Assembly (NCBI GenBank): GCA_034509755.1
Contig: CM067539.1
Coordinates: 57,360,513-57,424,512, forward strand
DNA from: Anisodus tanguticus
Taxonomy: Eukaryota; Streptophyta; Magnoliopsida; Solanales; Solanaceae
Direction: 5' to 3'
Length of the DNA: 64,000 nt
Below are positions 33,556-46,439 of this stretch, one piece after another (positions within the stretch are counted from its first letter, which is position 1; each line of letters opens with the position of its first letter). The notes under the pieces are model-generated. The model was not told the origin of the DNA. It did no database searches and saw only the letters and a list, made by a program, of their open reading frames with translations. The position numbers and the translations under genes are program-made.

Positions 33556-34933
33556 TGCTAAAATACAACTATAATTACGAATCGTAAATACGCAAATTAT
33601 AGCTACGTATCGTAACTAGGCTCTAAACAATTTGCTATTTATGAAAATTCCTCGTTATAGTACTCCCATGATCCCAATTTACGTGACTTTTTTTTGGTCA
33701 ATCCAAAAAAGAATCATACCTTTTTTATTTAACATCAACAATTTAATTTTAAATTTTTTATTTTACTCCGAAATGATTTATAGCCACACAAATATATATA
33801 ATTTATTTAGATCACAAGTTCAAAAGTCTTTTTTTCATTGTAAAACTCTATGCTCATTCAAACATCTTAGCAACATAGGACTAGTATTACTATATCCCCA
33901 TATTTAGCATTTACTACATTAAGATCCATCTAAATAGTTAGCAATTTGCTAATTCTTGTTTCCAGAGGCAGTGTGGCTTAACGAGCCATAGATGGAAGGC
34001 GGGGGGAAACCATAAGGTGACACCATAGTAAGCCTGCAAAAGATGCATAATCGTAATGTGTTGGATAAAAAGTGGGAGTATAAGTCACAATTCATGATTA
34101 ATATTAAAAATATTTAAAAGAATGAGAAAAGTTGTGTCTAAAGAATAATTTTGTTTTGACTACAGATGATGGTATCATATAAAATGGTATGGAGGGATAA
34201 TATGATAGTCCCAAACACAATCTTACCCTTGAGGGGAAAAAAAGATAGCGAATTACGCATGCACAAGATTAAGAATGAAGGTATTTCACCTAATTTTCTA
34301 CTCCCAGAAAGTGATGCCTTATTTAATTTGAGATTCAACTAATACCAAGTGGCAATGCAAATATATTTATACTAATGCGGCACCGTCAGAATTTTCATTA
34401 ACGGATTCAAAATATTAAGATGGTTAAACCTATGAAAAAATCAAGAGAATTCAAAAAATAATTTTAGCATTATATATAATGTAATTTTTAAGACGAAGCT
34501 ATTCAAATAAAATCCCTTCCAGTACCCAAGCTCTGCCTATACGTAATTGAGATTTACTAAATCAGCTCTGATGATAAATTTCAGAGCCGTATCGCTCACC
34601 CATATCATGTGAGAGCCGAGGTGTGATGAAATAAAACCCCACAAAGTATGGTTCTCATAATTTCCTAATCCACATTTTCTATATGTGGGACATGAATATT
34701 TATCCAAGGGAATAACATTTTTTTGCCTCTATTCCAAGAAATGATGGTTTTTTCTTTGCCTCTATATTTGGTTGACCTAACAAACACTGCTTAGCTAGCT
34801 ATCTTGTATTTCAAAGAAATTTATTAGTACCAAATTAAAGTCTTGAAATATTCAACGACTTGAAGGAATTAATATGTATGAAAACAAATTACTCAAAAAT
34901 AGCACATTAATTAATATACAGATGATAACTCAT
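33556..34933. other. Intergenic DNA downstream of the JAZ gene
   Basis: AT-rich with no gene seen. The end of a Stowaway-like MITE (CTCCCATGATCCCAATTTACG) occurs at 33661, but a matching right end was not found. Confidence 0.5.
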
Positions 34934-36584
34934 TTATTTCTTTCCTTTTTCGTTTTTCTTGTGGAGGGAGACTGGAAGCGGGTGTGGCGGCAGAAAAACT
35001 TGGCTGTGCAGATATAAATTCCTAGGTTTACTTTGGCAGCGTTAATTGCTAAGTTTTAATTCTTAATCAGAAACGTAATTTAATTTAGTACTATGTATAA
35101 AGAAAAATACTATAGCTACTTTTAATTCTATTTGGTAAAGATTATCCTTTATATCTCCTAAAATTACTCTTTATGTCTTCTCCAACTATTTGATCATTTA
35201 TTGAAGTAGAGATAAATTTGGAGAAAATAACTAATACCTCCTTGATTTTCTAAAATGAAGCTTATCGTAAACTAAATTTGAAAGGCTAAGTAGGCATTTA
35301 GACATAAAAAAAAGTGTTTTTTGAAAAAAAAATAGTTTTTGAAAAGGGGTATTAATTAGAAGTTCAAGTTGCGTCTGGATATACATTAAACTTGAAAAAA
35401 AATCCACCTGAAAGATAAAACTAAAAACTCAATTCAATGTATAACTAAATGTTATTTTGAAAACAGAAAAAATCCAAATGGACCACATGTAGTATTACTA
35501 TTGCTTTTAATATCGTTTGTGTTGTACTAGAAAAATCTGAAAGCTGGTCGAAGTAACAGATGAATATTACCAACCTCTCTTTTCGCTTCTGCAAGAATCT
35601 AACCAACGACTTTCTCCTGGCCAATGGTAGATCTACATCCAATAAACCAACACAATATTATTCCATTAAAAAATAATTAGAGATGACCTAAACATTCATC
35701 AAATTCTCAGTTTCTTGGTAGTTTCACCGCCTAATTATCCGTTGTTCTCTTTTTCTATCTGAACAAATATCATATATGTATAAAAACACACATCGGCTAA
35801 CTATAAGTTGTTTCCTCTTTTCTACCTGAAAGGTCACCATCTACTCAATTAGGTACATTTAATATGTTGGTGGTGGTAGTTCAAACAGTAAAAGGGAATA
35901 ATTGATAGTTAAAGTATGAAATTCGCGAAAAAATAATAGTTCAGTGTTTTTTACCATCTATATATTAATACACACCTCGATCAATTATCAATTATTTTCT
36001 TTAATTCATACTTGAACCATTACCATCTACTCAATTAAATGCATTTTAGTACATTGATAGTGATAATCCAGATAGAAAAAGGGAGCAACTAACCGTTAGT
36101 GTATGAAATTTGAGGGGGAAAATGATAATTCACGTACCACTTGTTCCCACAAACAATTGTTTTCTAGACGAGAACGCATCCATAATTTTTAACCTTTCAG
36201 CAAACTTTATAATATCATCCGCCTATGCAACAGATTCAAATTCAAATACAGAAATCACAATTACGTTAACAAAATTCAAAAGTGAAGGAAAACCAGAGGG
36301 CATTGATTGATAAAAATTAAACCTCGTCACTGGAAACATCGAAAACCAAAACCATTCCATTGTAGAAAATGGTCAGAGGCCCAATTTTCGTGCCATTTTC
36401 CGAGCCACAATGAAGCCTAATATATAAAATCAACACAAATATCAATCAATGTGTTTGATAAAAAGCCACACTGCAAATATTACCTGGAAATAGGACTAAA
36501 AACGGGCAATGGAGGGTAATCCGCCCTTGGCATCGAGTGTTGGGACTGTTTCTCCATGCTGAAGAAATCGAGTTCTCTCGCCAT
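34934..36584 (-). CDS. JAZ/TIFY jasmonate-signalling repressor, JAZ10-like
   Basis: JAZ proteins bind NINJA/TOPLESS through the TIFY domain and MYC factors plus COI1 through the Jas motif, repressing jasmonate responses in the nucleus. Four exons join in perfect phase: 36484-36584 (MARELDFFSMEKQS), 36323-36416, 36138-36222 and 35575-35632. All junctions are GT-AG. Exons 2-3 encode the TIFY domain PLTIFYNGMVLVFDV then SSDE|ADDIIKFAERL. Exon 4 encodes the Jas core DLPLARRKSLVRFLQKRKER. An intron splits the Jas motif directly after KRKER, as in the conserved 'Jas intron', whose retention gives jasmonate-resistant isoforms. A candidate fifth exon, 34934-35003 (acceptor TCTGCACAG), adds SQVFLPP and stops after about 23 residues. 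It supplies the five-residue spacer and Pro of RX5PY but has Pro in place of Tyr. The total is about 135 residues, short for the family. N-terminal ELDFFSMEK resembles JAZ10-type proteins. Exons 1-4 are certain; exon 5 is tentative. Confidence 0.85.
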
Positions 36585-36614
36585 TGATATTAAAATTGGG
36601 TCAAGTTTTGAGAA

Positions 36615-36650
36615 TATTTTATGATCATATATATATATATAAACAAGGAA
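36615..36650 (-). promoter_or_regulatory. Probable TATA region of the JAZ gene
   Basis: On the minus strand TTTATATATATATATATGAT lies about 45-60 bases upstream of the ATG at 36584. That would allow only a very short leader, so an upstream start cannot be excluded. Confidence 0.4.
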
Positions 36651-37249
36651 GTAGGGATTTGGTGGGCGGTGGGGGCTGGGGTGAGGTTTGTTGAGTGTTT
36701 TACTTTACGGGATAGCACGAGTAAAATGAGACTGGAATTTAATTTCTAGAGTCGCGTAGGGTCAAATGTTTTCTCTTTTTAATATCCTCTGTGTAAAAGT
36801 CATGCAACCTTGGAAGTTGGAAGTACGCCATATAAGTTACGTCATAAATATTGCTCCTTCACTTTGTTTTGAATTTATTTTTTATTTTATTGGAAAATTA
36901 ATTTTGGCCATGAAAATTTTAAATTCAAGTTGATGTTATATTTAAAATGTAAAAAATCATTTTATAACTCATTTTTCAATTCACTTTTTACTTTGAAGTT
37001 GTACTTAAATACATTAAAACAAAAATATTCTTTGCGAAAAATATAACCAAACAAAACTCTATCTTCAATTCTATTTGAAATCTATGTCCAACCACCTACT
37101 AATTTTTCCATAAATTTCGAATAGTAGGATTGAATGTCACATGGGTGACAAAAATATTCCTTATATTTTCACAAATAATTGCAAAACACATTTATCACCC
37201 AATCAGAATTCTAACGTCTTGTACTTTCTACTTAACGTCGGAGCTTCAA
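36651..37249. other. Upstream region of the JAZ gene, nothing else recognised
   Basis: AT-rich non-coding DNA. No clear G-box pair or other gene was noted. Confidence 0.4.
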
Positions 37250-40200
37250 CTAGAAACCACCAAGTCACCGCCCTTTCCCTCTTTCCCCTCTCCCCTCGAT
37301 GCTCCCTCCATCAATGCCGACAAATAACCCCACCAGCCCCGTCGGCGCCATCATCCTCCACCCCCAGATCTGCTCCACCTCCGCACCGGAGCTTTGAGCT
37401 TTGGTGAAACCCAGTAGCCAACAGTCATCACACCGATCCACCGCCACCTCCACATTAACACCGGAGCTCCGAGCTCCGGTGAACAATTATTTTTTGCTTT
37501 ATTTTTACAGGTACCACCAGATCTGCCACGACGCACATCCGGGTTCTATCTCTCCATTCTCCCGCCTAGCATCCGGGTACAAAAGTTTTGACAATAAACA
37601 GTGATCTTAGGCAGTGAATAGTGTGTTCAGGCGTGTGAACAATGATTTTCGGCGTGTGAACATGTTCTATCAGCCTGGAGATGGTACCTCCAGTTGCTCG
37701 TACTCAATTTTGTCCTTGTCCTTATCCTTGTAGTTAAATTCTTACGTGTTGCATTTTATTGAATCTTGACTTTACATTCTTGCCTTTATTCTTCTTGTCA
37801 TTTTCTTTACCATTTTGGTCTGTAGTAGCCTGACTTACCTCTAGATTTTTGCTAACTTGTGCTTTAGTATTGGTTCCCATGTGTGTTAACATTAACCTTT
37901 GACTAGTATTTTTTGCTCTAGTGACTTTGGTGAATGATGGTAGACTAGGGTCATGTTCTCGATCGGGGATGGGGGAAAGAGTTAGGGGTAAGTGGGGTAA
38001 GAGGGATGCTTTGTTGAGAATAGGGTCTTGGAATATTGGGACTTTAACGGGGAAGTCCATAGAGCTAGTTAAGATTCTTAAGAGGATTAATATAGCAAGA
38101 CCTAAGGTTATTAAGGTTCTCGGTAGATAGGAATAGGGTAGGCATTTTAGTAGACAACGAGGTGGTAGAAGTTAGGAGGGTCAATGACAGGATGATGATG
38201 ATTACGTTGGTCATTGGAGGGTTCACTATGAACATTATTAGTGCGTGTATGCACCACATGTGGACTTGAACGAGGAGGAGAAATCCATTTTTGGGAAGAT
38301 TTAGACGAAGAGGTGGGAGGTATACAACCCATTGAGAATTTATTTGTAGAGAGGATTTCAATGGACATATCGGATACTTTCGGGGGTTTATGACGACGTG
38401 CATGGAGGTTTTGGCCTCGGGGACAAGAACGGGGAGGCGTCTCGCTTTTGGAGTTTGCTAGAGCTTTTGGGATGGTGATAGACAATTCGAGGTTCCTGAA
38501 GAAGGAAGAGCATTTGGTGACTTTTCGTATTTTGGTGGCTAAGACTCAGATAGACTTTTTGCTTATTAGGAAGGTTGACAATGGTCTTTGTAGAGACTGC
38601 AAGGTTATTCCAAGAGAGTATGTTACAACCCGACATAATCTTTTGGTGATGGATTTGGAAATCAAGATGGAAAAGAAGAAGAGGGTTGTAGATGACATGT
38701 TAAGAATCAAATGGGGAAGTTTGACCATGGCTAGTGCAAAAGAGATGGGGGAGAGGTTGATGGCTAAGGGGGCTTGGGGAGCAGTGAGGATGCGATCGGT
38801 ATGTAGGACAGGACAACCAGTTGCATTTGGGAGGTTGCTAAAGAAATGCTCGGGGTCTCGCGAGGTAGCCGTAGTAGGCATCTAGGGTACTGATGGTAGA
38901 ATGGTAAAGTTTAAGAGAAGGTAGAAGAGAAAAAAATTGTGTATGTGGATTTGGTAGAAAGCAATGATGAGGTAGATAAGTGGACGAATAGGAAATTGTA
39001 TAAGATGGTGAGGAAGGAGGCAAAGCTACCAGTTACGGCGGTGAAAACGATGGCTTTTGAACATCTGTATGTGGAATTAGAGGGAAAAAATGGGGATAAG
39101 AAGTTGTATAGACTAGACAAGGTGAGGGGGGAAGGCCTGGGACTTGGATCATGTGAGGTGCATCAAGGACGAGGATGGAAAAGTACAGGTGGAGGACATG
39201 CATATTAGGCGGAGGTGGCAGTCTTACTTCCATAAACTCTTGAACGAAAACAAAGATAGAGACATTATGTTGGGAGATCTGGAGCAATCTGGTAGGTACC
39301 AAAATTTTGGGTATTGTGGAAGCATTAAGGTTGAGGAGGTTCAGGGTGATGTTCACAAGATGCGTAAGGGACGAACGACCGGGCCTGATGAGATCCCAAT
39401 TGAATTTTGGAAGAGTGCAGGCATGGCAGGTTTAGAGTGGCTAACGAAGTTGTTTAATGTCATTTTTTTAAGACAACGAGAATGCCCGAAGAATGGAGGT
39501 GGAGTACAATGATTCCTTTGTATAAGAACAAAGGTGATATACAGAGTTGAGAACAGCTATAGGGGTATCAAGCTGCTAAGCCACACTATGAAAGTTTGGG
39601 AAAGAGTCGTGGAGATGAGGGTGAGAAAAGGCGTGTCTATCTCCGAGAAACAGTTAGGATTAATGCCGGGGCGTTCAACTACATAAGCTATTCATCTTAT
39701 TAAGAGGTTGGTGTAGCAGTATAGGAAGAAGAAGAGAGACTTGCATATGGTTTTATCGACCTCGAGAAGGCATACGACAAAGTCCCTAAGGAGGTTCTAT
39801 AGAGATGTTTGGAGGTTAGATGTGTACCTGTAGCGTATATTAGGGAAATCAAGGATATGTATGATGGAGCCAAGACCAGGATACAAACAGTAGGAAGAGA
39901 CTCGGAGCACTTCCCAGTGATGATGGGGCTGCCAGAGATCAGCTCTTAGCCCATTCCTATTTGTCATGGTGATGGATGGATTGATGCGACAAATACAAGG
40001 GGAGGTGTCACGGTGTATGTTATTCGAAGATGACATAGTCCTGATTGATGAGACTCGCAGCGGAGTGAACGCTAGGTTGGAGGTTTGGAGATAGACTCTA
40101 GAGTCTAAAGGGTTCAGGCTGAGGTGGACCAAGACAGAATACTTGGAGTGCAAGTTTAGTAAAGGGAGCGACCTTGGGATAGAAGTGGATGTGAGGCTTG

Positions 40201-41181
40201 GTACTCAGGTCATTCCAAATAAAGGAAGCTACAAGTACCTCGAGTCTATTATCCAAGGGAATCGAGAGATTGATGACGATGTCACACATCGTATTCGGGC
40301 AGGGTGGATGAAATAGAGGCTCGCATATGGAGTCTTGTGTGATAAAAAAATGTGCCACCAAAACTTAAAGACAAGTTCTATAGGGTGGTGGTTAGACCGA
40401 CTATGTTCTATGGGGCAGAGTGTTGGCCGGTCAAGACTTCGCATACCCAAAAGATGAAAATTGCGGAGATCAGGATGCTAAGATGGATATGTAGGCATAC
40501 AAGGAGGGATAAAATTAGAAATGATAATATCCGGGACAGAGTGGGAGTGGCCTCGATGGAGGATAAGATGCGGGAAGCGAGGTTGAGATGGTTCGGGAAC
40601 GTGCAGAGAAGAGACATAAATGCCCCAATGCGGAGGTGTGAGAGGTTGGCTATGGACGGGTACATAAGGGGTAGAGGTAGGCCGAAGAAGTATTGGGGAG
40701 AGGTGATTAGATGGGATATGACACATGTGTAACTCACTGAGGACATGACCTTAGATAGGGGGTTGTGAAGGGAACAAATTAGGGTAGAAGGGTAGTAGGT
40801 AGTCGAGCGTAGTCCTACTTACAATTACAAACTAGTTGTTGTAGAGGTATTATTGTAGGCCCGATTAGCATATCATACGAATAGGCACAGTAGTGCTTTA
40901 TATTCTCTTGTCGTTTGATTTATGCTGCTATATATATTTTGTTTATCTTATTTACCTGCATTAGTTATTACTTCTTTTTCAGAATTTTCTATCATGGCTG
41001 AGCCGCTTTATTTGTCTTACTTTGCTTGTGTTTGTGCTTTTTTTCTTGAGACGAGGGTCTCTCGGAAACAGTCGTTCTACCTACCAAGGTAGAGGTAAGG
41101 TCTGCGTACACTCTACCCTCCACAGACCTCACATTGTGGGATTTCACTGGGTACGTTGTTGTTGTTGTTGTTGTTGTTGTT
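37250..41181 (+). mobile_element. RTE-clade LINE with GTT-repeat tail
   Basis: A GC-rich 5' region (about 37250-37650) precedes the endonuclease-RT coding region. The 3' end carries the characteristic GGTAGAGGTAAGGTCTGCGT... leader and ends in nine or so GTT units (41155-41181). The 5' boundary is approximate and no TSD was established. The copy is degenerate but nearly full length. A piece of the same family is at 1-155 in opposite orientation. Confidence 0.85.
37921..40732 (+). pseudogene. RTE LINE endonuclease/reverse transcriptase
   Basis: The APE-type endonuclease starts near 38017 (RIGSWNIGTLTGKS). Text then jumps from PKVIKVLG (38118) to NRVGILVDNEVVEVRRVND (about 38130), so roughly 30-40 residues that normally contain the catalytic Glu region are deleted. 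The rest of the endonuclease continues (DFNGHIG, FRILVAKTQIDFLL). The linker is ELYKMVRKEAKLPVTAVKTM. RT includes MRKGRTTGPDEIPIEFWKSA, DLEKAYDKVPKEV (motif A) and, in place of FADD, FEDD at about 40023. The C-terminal block 40352-40732 is open (VVRPTMFYGAECWPVK, RMLRWICRHTRRDKI, GRGRPKKYWGEV). Many stops and frameshifts elsewhere rule out activity. Confidence 0.85.
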
Positions 41182-41558
41182 ATAGTAGTAGTATAATACC
41201 GAGAAGAGTTGAAAGTTTGGCATTCATATCCATAGAAAATATCTAAGTAATATGTAGAGTCCGGAACTTAAGTGATCCAATAAGTGAATAAGTAAATCAA
41301 AATAACTCAAAAAAGAAACTATTACATTAGTATAATTTGGGCAGTAATTTACTGCGTAATATAGGAACTTTTTTTTTGCAATACTTGGAATAATTTTAAA
41401 GGTTTGAAATTAATTATTTTTCATACTTTAACCAAATATTAGTCATGTTTCAAGACTTCGGAATGTCAATATTCTATCTAGAACATGATATTTTTATGCG
41501 AATAATAGTGTAGGCTCAATACATCAAGAATACCTAAACGTTCGGAACATCGTTTTAG
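41182..41558. other. Intergenic DNA, nothing recognised
   Basis: AT-rich and non-coding. It ends in the TAG (41556-41558) that is the TSD of the next element. Confidence 0.5.
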
Positions 41559-41830
41559 CACTACAAGAAAGGATAGAATTCACAACAAAACTTTAGCAAC
41601 AATAAATATATTGTTGCTAAAAACATATAAATGGCATAAAAAATTTAATAAATTATTTCTAAAAAAGTAAATGGCAATAAATTTAATATGTTATTGTTGC
41701 GAAAACTTTATGCATCGGAGGTTATTTCAACGACATGCAACAACTTTTGTTGTTGCGAAAAGTACTTTGACAACAATATCCAATATATGACACTAAAATG
41801 TTGTTGGCAAATGCCTTTCTTCTTGTAGTG
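41559..41830. mobile_element. CACTA-type MITE, 272 bp
   Basis: It starts CACTACAAGAAAGG and ends CTTTCTTCTTGTAGTG, with a 3-bp TSD TAG on both sides (41556-41558, 41831-41833), as for En/Spm elements. Subterminal words CAACAA and TTGTTGC recur in both orientations. No transposase is present. Confidence 0.88.
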
Positions 41831-41833
41831 TAG

Positions 41834-42155
41834 CAGGTGTAAACTGTCAGAAATAAGTTTTATTTGGAAACTTGTTATCATTAAGTTCAAGTGTTTTACT
41901 TTTTAGGGTTTTGATTTAAGGGTTTTATTATTTAGACAAGGCATTACTTTATTTCAAATATGTCAAAAAAAATCCTAATTAATTTAGGATGTCGCACGAC
42001 TTAGTAATAAACGATAATAAAGACTAAGATAACTAATTATCATTAAGAAAATGCTACGCAAAAAATATAATACTAACTTAAACTGTACAACTTAATTTCA
42101 TATGCACAATCTCTAATGGGTCCCATATGTGGTAGACTTTAGAGTAACCTTTGGC
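41834..42155. other. AT-rich DNA, 3' flank of the plant-mobile-domain gene
   Basis: No coding or repeat structure was seen. Confidence 0.4.
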
Positions 42156-43959
42156 CTAAGGTTCATACGATCCACCACCCTCACCATCATCTATATCCTC
42201 CTTCTTCCTCCTAATCGGTGGCATGGCCTTTCTTCGAGCTATGACGTGCACACATACGCGTTTAACTGGCATGGTCGAATCCTAAGATATGAAAAATTAT
42301 GAAATAATTAGTATAAGTATTTTAAATTGTTAAAATAAGTAATTTAAACACTTACCCCTGGCTAAGAAAAACATCGAAGTTCATGAATGAAAAGTTGTAC
42401 TGTAGCTCCATGCCACCCTGTGGATCACGAATTGGTCGCTATGCACGCACTGATGCATCATATGAAGCCAAATTTATGTAATTACGTATATCGACGTACG
42501 CATTCTGGCTCTGCTGGGATGAAGACCCAAGTACATCTGAAATTAGTTTTGCCAGTGTATATATAGGTGTCGATGGTCGGTAAGAAGTCGACGGACGGCC
42601 TGAAGTCAACGAGAAGTCTGAAGTCGACAGATGCTACTGGGCTGGAGCGGGAGCATGCTTGTCATGTTCATATACTAGACCGAGTCATCTACCGCCACCT
42701 ACTCTTCCACCACCTTTGCTACAATCCCATCGGTCACGATCCTCTCGGTCACCATCCCCCGACCACTATACTATCTAGCCCACCCCATCTACCACCTCCT
42801 CTTCTACCACCACCGTCTCTATTACCATTTCCTCCACGACCACCATCATCTGCTATATGATACGGGCCCTCTAGAATATGCGCATGCATACGTTCGACCT
42901 CTTGTGTCCGTTGGATACATGAACGATCTTGGGTAGCAAATTCCGCTGTCTTGGGGATAACCATATGTTGTACCCCCAACTAGCGCATTGTCTTTATGGT
43001 CCATAGTTGCATTTGTTTGTAAATATTAATAATTGAATAAAATTTTAACGTAATAATTAAGACAATTAGTTAAGATTAAGTATGGTAAACTTATCAACAC
43101 CTCATACTATCTCGCGAGTGTTGCGTATCCTCGGCCATCTGGATCACGTATATCGGGATTGCCAATCAAGCTGCGTGTGATATGTCGGTACCACTCCATG
43201 TAAACCTGGATTGGAGTCGTATGTCCAACCACCGAGGTGCTCTGTAGACTCTAAGCCCAAAGACCGATTTGGGTGTGTATAAAGGTTTGATATGTAGCAG
43301 TGGTGGTCGAACGCTCGTCTCGCTTATAGTGACGGTGATCCCAATCAGTTGGATCAGGAATATTATGTGCATGCCCAAACTGTCGTAAGATGCGGTGGGA
43401 CGCGTGATTATCAACAATCTCCATGTGCATCAACGAACACAACAACATCCACACGGCCTCACCAACCCTGCAAAACACCGATAATTGATCCAAAAATTGA
43501 ACATACGGTATCCATATAAAAACATGTAAACAATGATCACAAATTAATAAACAATAAAGACAAAAATAATAGATAAAGATCCTCAGTGTATAATGGGAGT
43601 CCATCTATCCGTTGTCCAAACATGACCTCCACATCCTGAAGCGTGATTGTGGCCTCACCGGTGCGGAGATGAAAGGTGTGGGTCTCCGATCGCCATCGCT
43701 CAACCATGGACGTCATAAGAGCCCGATCATGTTGTACCCGAGCCAACAACGACGCAACGGTAGATACTGCCCTGATACGGTATCTCTAAGATTAGGGGAT
43801 GTGGGGATCGATCCTCTAAAAGTTCCACGCATGGTCCCTACGGGGATGGAACAACGTCCTCATATGTATCCCGCCAGTCCATAATAGCTCGGACCTATAA
43901 TTATCCTACAGACTAAGTACTGATCTATCGATGGGCCTCGAATGAAGGTTGGGATACAT
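42156..43959 (-). pseudogene. Plant mobile domain (PMD, MAIN-like) gene, decayed
   Basis: PMD proteins are found in transposons and in MAIN/MAIL host proteins, often annotated as 'serine/threonine-protein phosphatase 7 long form homolog'. The start is at about 43959. Text ERWRSETHTFHLRTGEATIT and LQDVEVMFGQRIDG (43600-43700) is the diagnostic PMD core. After an intron with acceptor GTTTTGCAG (about 43468) come LCSLMHMEIVDNHAS, HRILRQFGHAHNIP and MEWYRHITRSLIGNP. A later exon encodes a Gly/Arg-rich tail (GGRGGNGNRDGGGRRGG, about 42800-42860). The C-terminus is PVKRVCVHVIARRKAM, ending at the stop at 42156. In-frame stops (for example after GLWA near 43252, and at about 43900) and frameshifts near 43790 make it a pseudogene. 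Whether it was a transposon passenger is unknown. Confidence 0.7.
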
Positions 43960-45759
43960 GGAGGTATCGTATATGTACAAACAATGTTTAAATTATTCAT
44001 TATCCTATAATATTAATTATCTAATCTTTGATATTACTATATTTTTTCTAATCAAATAATTAACAAACAATTAACAAACAATTAACAAATAAAAATTTAA
44101 AAACAAAATTAAAAAAGGGGATGCTGGCAGTGGGAGTCACGGACTGCCCCCTATTGCGTAAAAAATTGCGAAAAACACAACATTTTTGAAATTCGAGATT
44201 ATGAAACATTAATCATGCTTAGAATTATACTATATTTAATAACATAATTAGAAGGTTTATAGTAAAGTACCTAGATTGAAGGTTGTTTTTGAGCTTTGGA
44301 ATCAAGTTCTACGTCGCTTTATTCCAAAATCGAAGCTTCGAAATTTGTTCCTTGACTTGAATATACCGAGAATATTGACTTTTGAGATAAAATTTAAAGT
44401 GGAAACGACAAAATATGATGTGGGATCGACCGTTTTAGCCTTTAATGATGTTTTTATTTTAAAATTAGAAGTGAGGGACCAATGGGGAAGAAGGAGACCT
44501 CGTCGGTCTATATACCCCTCTTACGCAATGATTTGTTGTGCAAAAGGAGTTAATCGCGTCGTTACGATTAACTCCTCCAAAAGGTATTTTAGTATCATTT
44601 TTTTTGGATTATTTGTGTTGCTTTCCTCATTTTTGGGTCATTTAAGTTCTGAACTCGTAATATGTACTCATAAGATTGCAATAGTTTGGCTTTGAAAATT
44701 TAAAACAAGGAAAAAGAAAAGAATTGTTTTCTAGATAAAATCCATGGTATTGAATTCTTTTCTTTTTTAAGACATTTGAAGTAGGAAAATAAAATTTTTG
44801 GCATCAACATTTTATTTGCATAGTCTTTAGAGAAGATTTGGCAAGGAGGTCACTCTCAAACTTAGATTGGCCAACAAATCATTCCATTTCTTTTTAATTT
44901 ATTTTTGTGGATTAGGATTTTGAATATGTGGGTTTGGGATTACTTTGATAATTTTAAAAGTTTAAAATTTTAAACTTCTACACTTAAGTCCCTTTGAGTT
45001 GTATTAAAATATATAAAAGTTCACTCTCTTTTCTCCAAAAGTACGAATAATTCTCCCTCTCCCTTTCTCGTTTCTCTCAAAATCTCAATTTCTCCATTTG
45101 TTTTTTCTCTCCAGAGCTCGAAAGCTCTCCAATCGTTATTTTCAGGCACGTTAATTAATTTTACATCAGTCACGGAGTATTTTGAGCTCCATATTACCTA
45201 TATAAAAGTTTCTATTTATTTCGAACATGATAAATTGTAGTGTTCATAAAGTTCTGGATTTTTTCAAATTTTGGGAACTTTAGCCTATTTTTATCGAAAT
45301 ATGTGTTATTTCTACTTATTTTACTTGTTTCGATCGTGCTTTTTTATGTTTTTGTTTTTACAAATTCATATTGGTCTATTACTATACTTGAAACTTTAAC
45401 CTTTTTTGTTTGTCGAAATATGTGTTATCTCTACTTATTCTGCTTGTTTCAATACTGTTTTTAATGTTTCCTCAAATTTATCATGGTCAATTAATAGATT
45501 TGTTATAAAAAAAATTGTAGTCTGTCAGTCGAAATAAAGTGAAGTGTGATGGGTCAATTATAAGTCAAATCGAAAATAAACCACCTTGCTCTATAATAAC
45601 TCACTGCTTAGGATAATTTTAGACCATTTTGATCGATGATAAACTAGATAAATAAAGACGACCGTTGGAATGTGAAGCATGCTGAATCTCCACTAGTATA
45701 ATGGAAAAAAATAAAAAAATGAAATTATATCAAACCCGAAATCCAAACCCCAAACGTCG
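43960..45759. other. Upstream region of the PMD gene and intergenic DNA
   Basis: A 139-codon plus-strand frame at 44276-44695 has no recognisable domain and is probably chance or leader DNA of the PMD unit. 45280-45475 holds two tandem copies, about 119 bases apart, of a block containing CGAAATATGTGTTAT. 45060-45130 is CT-rich. Nothing else was recognised. Confidence 0.45.
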
Positions 45760-46062
45760 AACCCCCAACCTCAAACCTCAAATTGCACAAATCTAAGGGA
45801 CCGTGGATAGGTATACCATAAACTGATCGTCGTCAATATAGCTAACATTTATCATTTTGGCTCGATTTCACGCATGTTCAATAATTATTCACATGTTATA
45901 GATAGACCAAGTACTATAATTATCTAAAAATACATAAATAAATAAATAAATAAATAAAAGAAATAAAAGGACATGCCACTATTTAAATATTATAATAATA
46001 CTTTAATACATCACACGAGAGTCCTCATCCATTGAACACATGATCAATATAAGGGTGTCCAA

Positions 46063-46098
46063 TAGGCCGGATCGACCCGATCCAGACCCCGGCCCGTC
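46063..46098. repeat. 36-bp duplication, left copy
   Basis: Positions 46063-46098 and 50138-50173 differ at one base. They flank the virus-derived insertion, so the hAT sequence restarts at 50138 by repeating 36 bases. Confidence 0.9.
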
Positions 46099-46439
46099 AT
46101 TTTCTGTGGCGGATCTTTTCATCATCTAACAACCCTGAATAGGGTAGGAATATAGATGGCATATTAACATATTAATATGTAGGTTTATCAAATAATAGAC
46201 ATGTAGTACGGAAGCAGGTATTATCAACTCAAAATTCATTTTAAAATAAAAGTCTACAACATTCTATCAATATTTAACATCATAATTGCAGAGACTTATA
46301 CTTAGCAAAATCATAATTAGAAACACATAGTCTGAAAAAATACCTTTTAGCATAAATTTAAGATCACCGGAGATACTCAACCCACGCTGAGTCTGCCTCA
46401 TCTTTTCTTCACTGGATTCGACGGGATAAATGGCATAGG

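Noticed and set aside
37141..37604. Pro/Ser-rich frames in the GC-rich stretch as host exons
   Set aside because: The stretch fits the 5' region of the RTE LINE, and the frames lack domains.
38546..39120. Minus-strand frames across the LINE
   Set aside because: Antisense shadows of the LINE endonuclease/RT.
44276..44695. 139-codon open frame as a gene
   Set aside because: No domain, no start context or splice structure; it lies in upstream DNA of the PMD pseudogene.
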